A stretch of DNA of 5,292 nt, taken from the NCBI GenBank assembly GCA_000432015.1, contig HF985367.1, positions 1-5,292 on the forward strand, written 5' to 3'. Within the stretch, counting starts at the first letter, position 1; every line of letters starts with the position of its first letter. This document shows, in pieces, positions 5,291 through 5,292 of the stretch. The notes beneath the pieces were generated by a model that saw only the letters and a list, made by a program, of their open reading frames with translations, had not been told where the DNA came from and made no database searches. The position numbers were made by a program, and so were the translations under genes. This stretch comes from Clostridium sp. CAG:1024 (GTDB lineage Bacteria > Bacillota > Clostridia > Christensenellales > CAG-138).

Positions 5291-5292
5291 GC

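Overview
The window looks like accessory DNA from a low-GC Gram-positive gut-type bacterium (Firmicutes/Clostridia; inferred). A membrane-anchored class D-like sortase, an NlpC/P60 hydrolase and a MobA/MobL-type relaxase tail together are typical of the conjugation module of clostridial integrative conjugative elements (ICEs). The opposite strand carries an RHS/YD-repeat protein end, a BcrA-like ABC exporter and a VanY-like M15 peptidase, all common in the same group. No rRNA, tRNA, CRISPR array or complete transposase was seen.

Layout. Positions 1-2229 (+ strand, visibly GC-rich) hold three ICE-type genes in one direction: the 3' part of an NlpC/P60 cell-wall hydrolase, a complete sortase, and the C-terminal half of a relaxase that starts directly after the sortase stop codon. 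The relaxase has no start codon and no catalytic domain, so a deletion or join has occurred there. Positions 2230-2673 hold no convincing gene; they contain small inverted repeats and a shift from GC-rich to AT-rich DNA near 2550, which may be the edge of the ICE remnant. Positions 2674-5292 are on the - strand and, read right to left, hold an RHS core domain with a Thr/Pro-rich linker (running off the right edge), an ABC permease that has lost its N-terminus and is joined out of frame to the RHS linker near 4850, an intact ABC ATPase, a roughly 200-base hairpin-rich spacer, and an M15B D-Ala-D-Ala peptidase without a secretion signal.

How the parts relate. The hydrolase and sortase would act on the donor envelope during conjugation (opening peptidoglycan, anchoring surface proteins), while the relaxase tail can no longer nick DNA. 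The permease and ATPase formed one exporter operon, with 15 bases between them and the ATPase ribosome site directly after the permease stop. The RHS protein is a surface or secreted toxin-delivery type whose toxin tip has been lost or replaced. The M15 peptidase would trim peptidoglycan stem peptides or D-Ala-D-Ala.

The strongest message is breakage. Two independent gene-internal joins (about 1303 and about 4850) and a possible third boundary (about 2550) lie within 5.3 kb. This is either a recombination scrapyard at an ICE insertion site or an assembly chimera, and read evidence is needed to tell these apart. I do not see a convincing intact new system. The hairpin cluster at 3318-3447 and the leaderless M15 enzyme are the most open questions.
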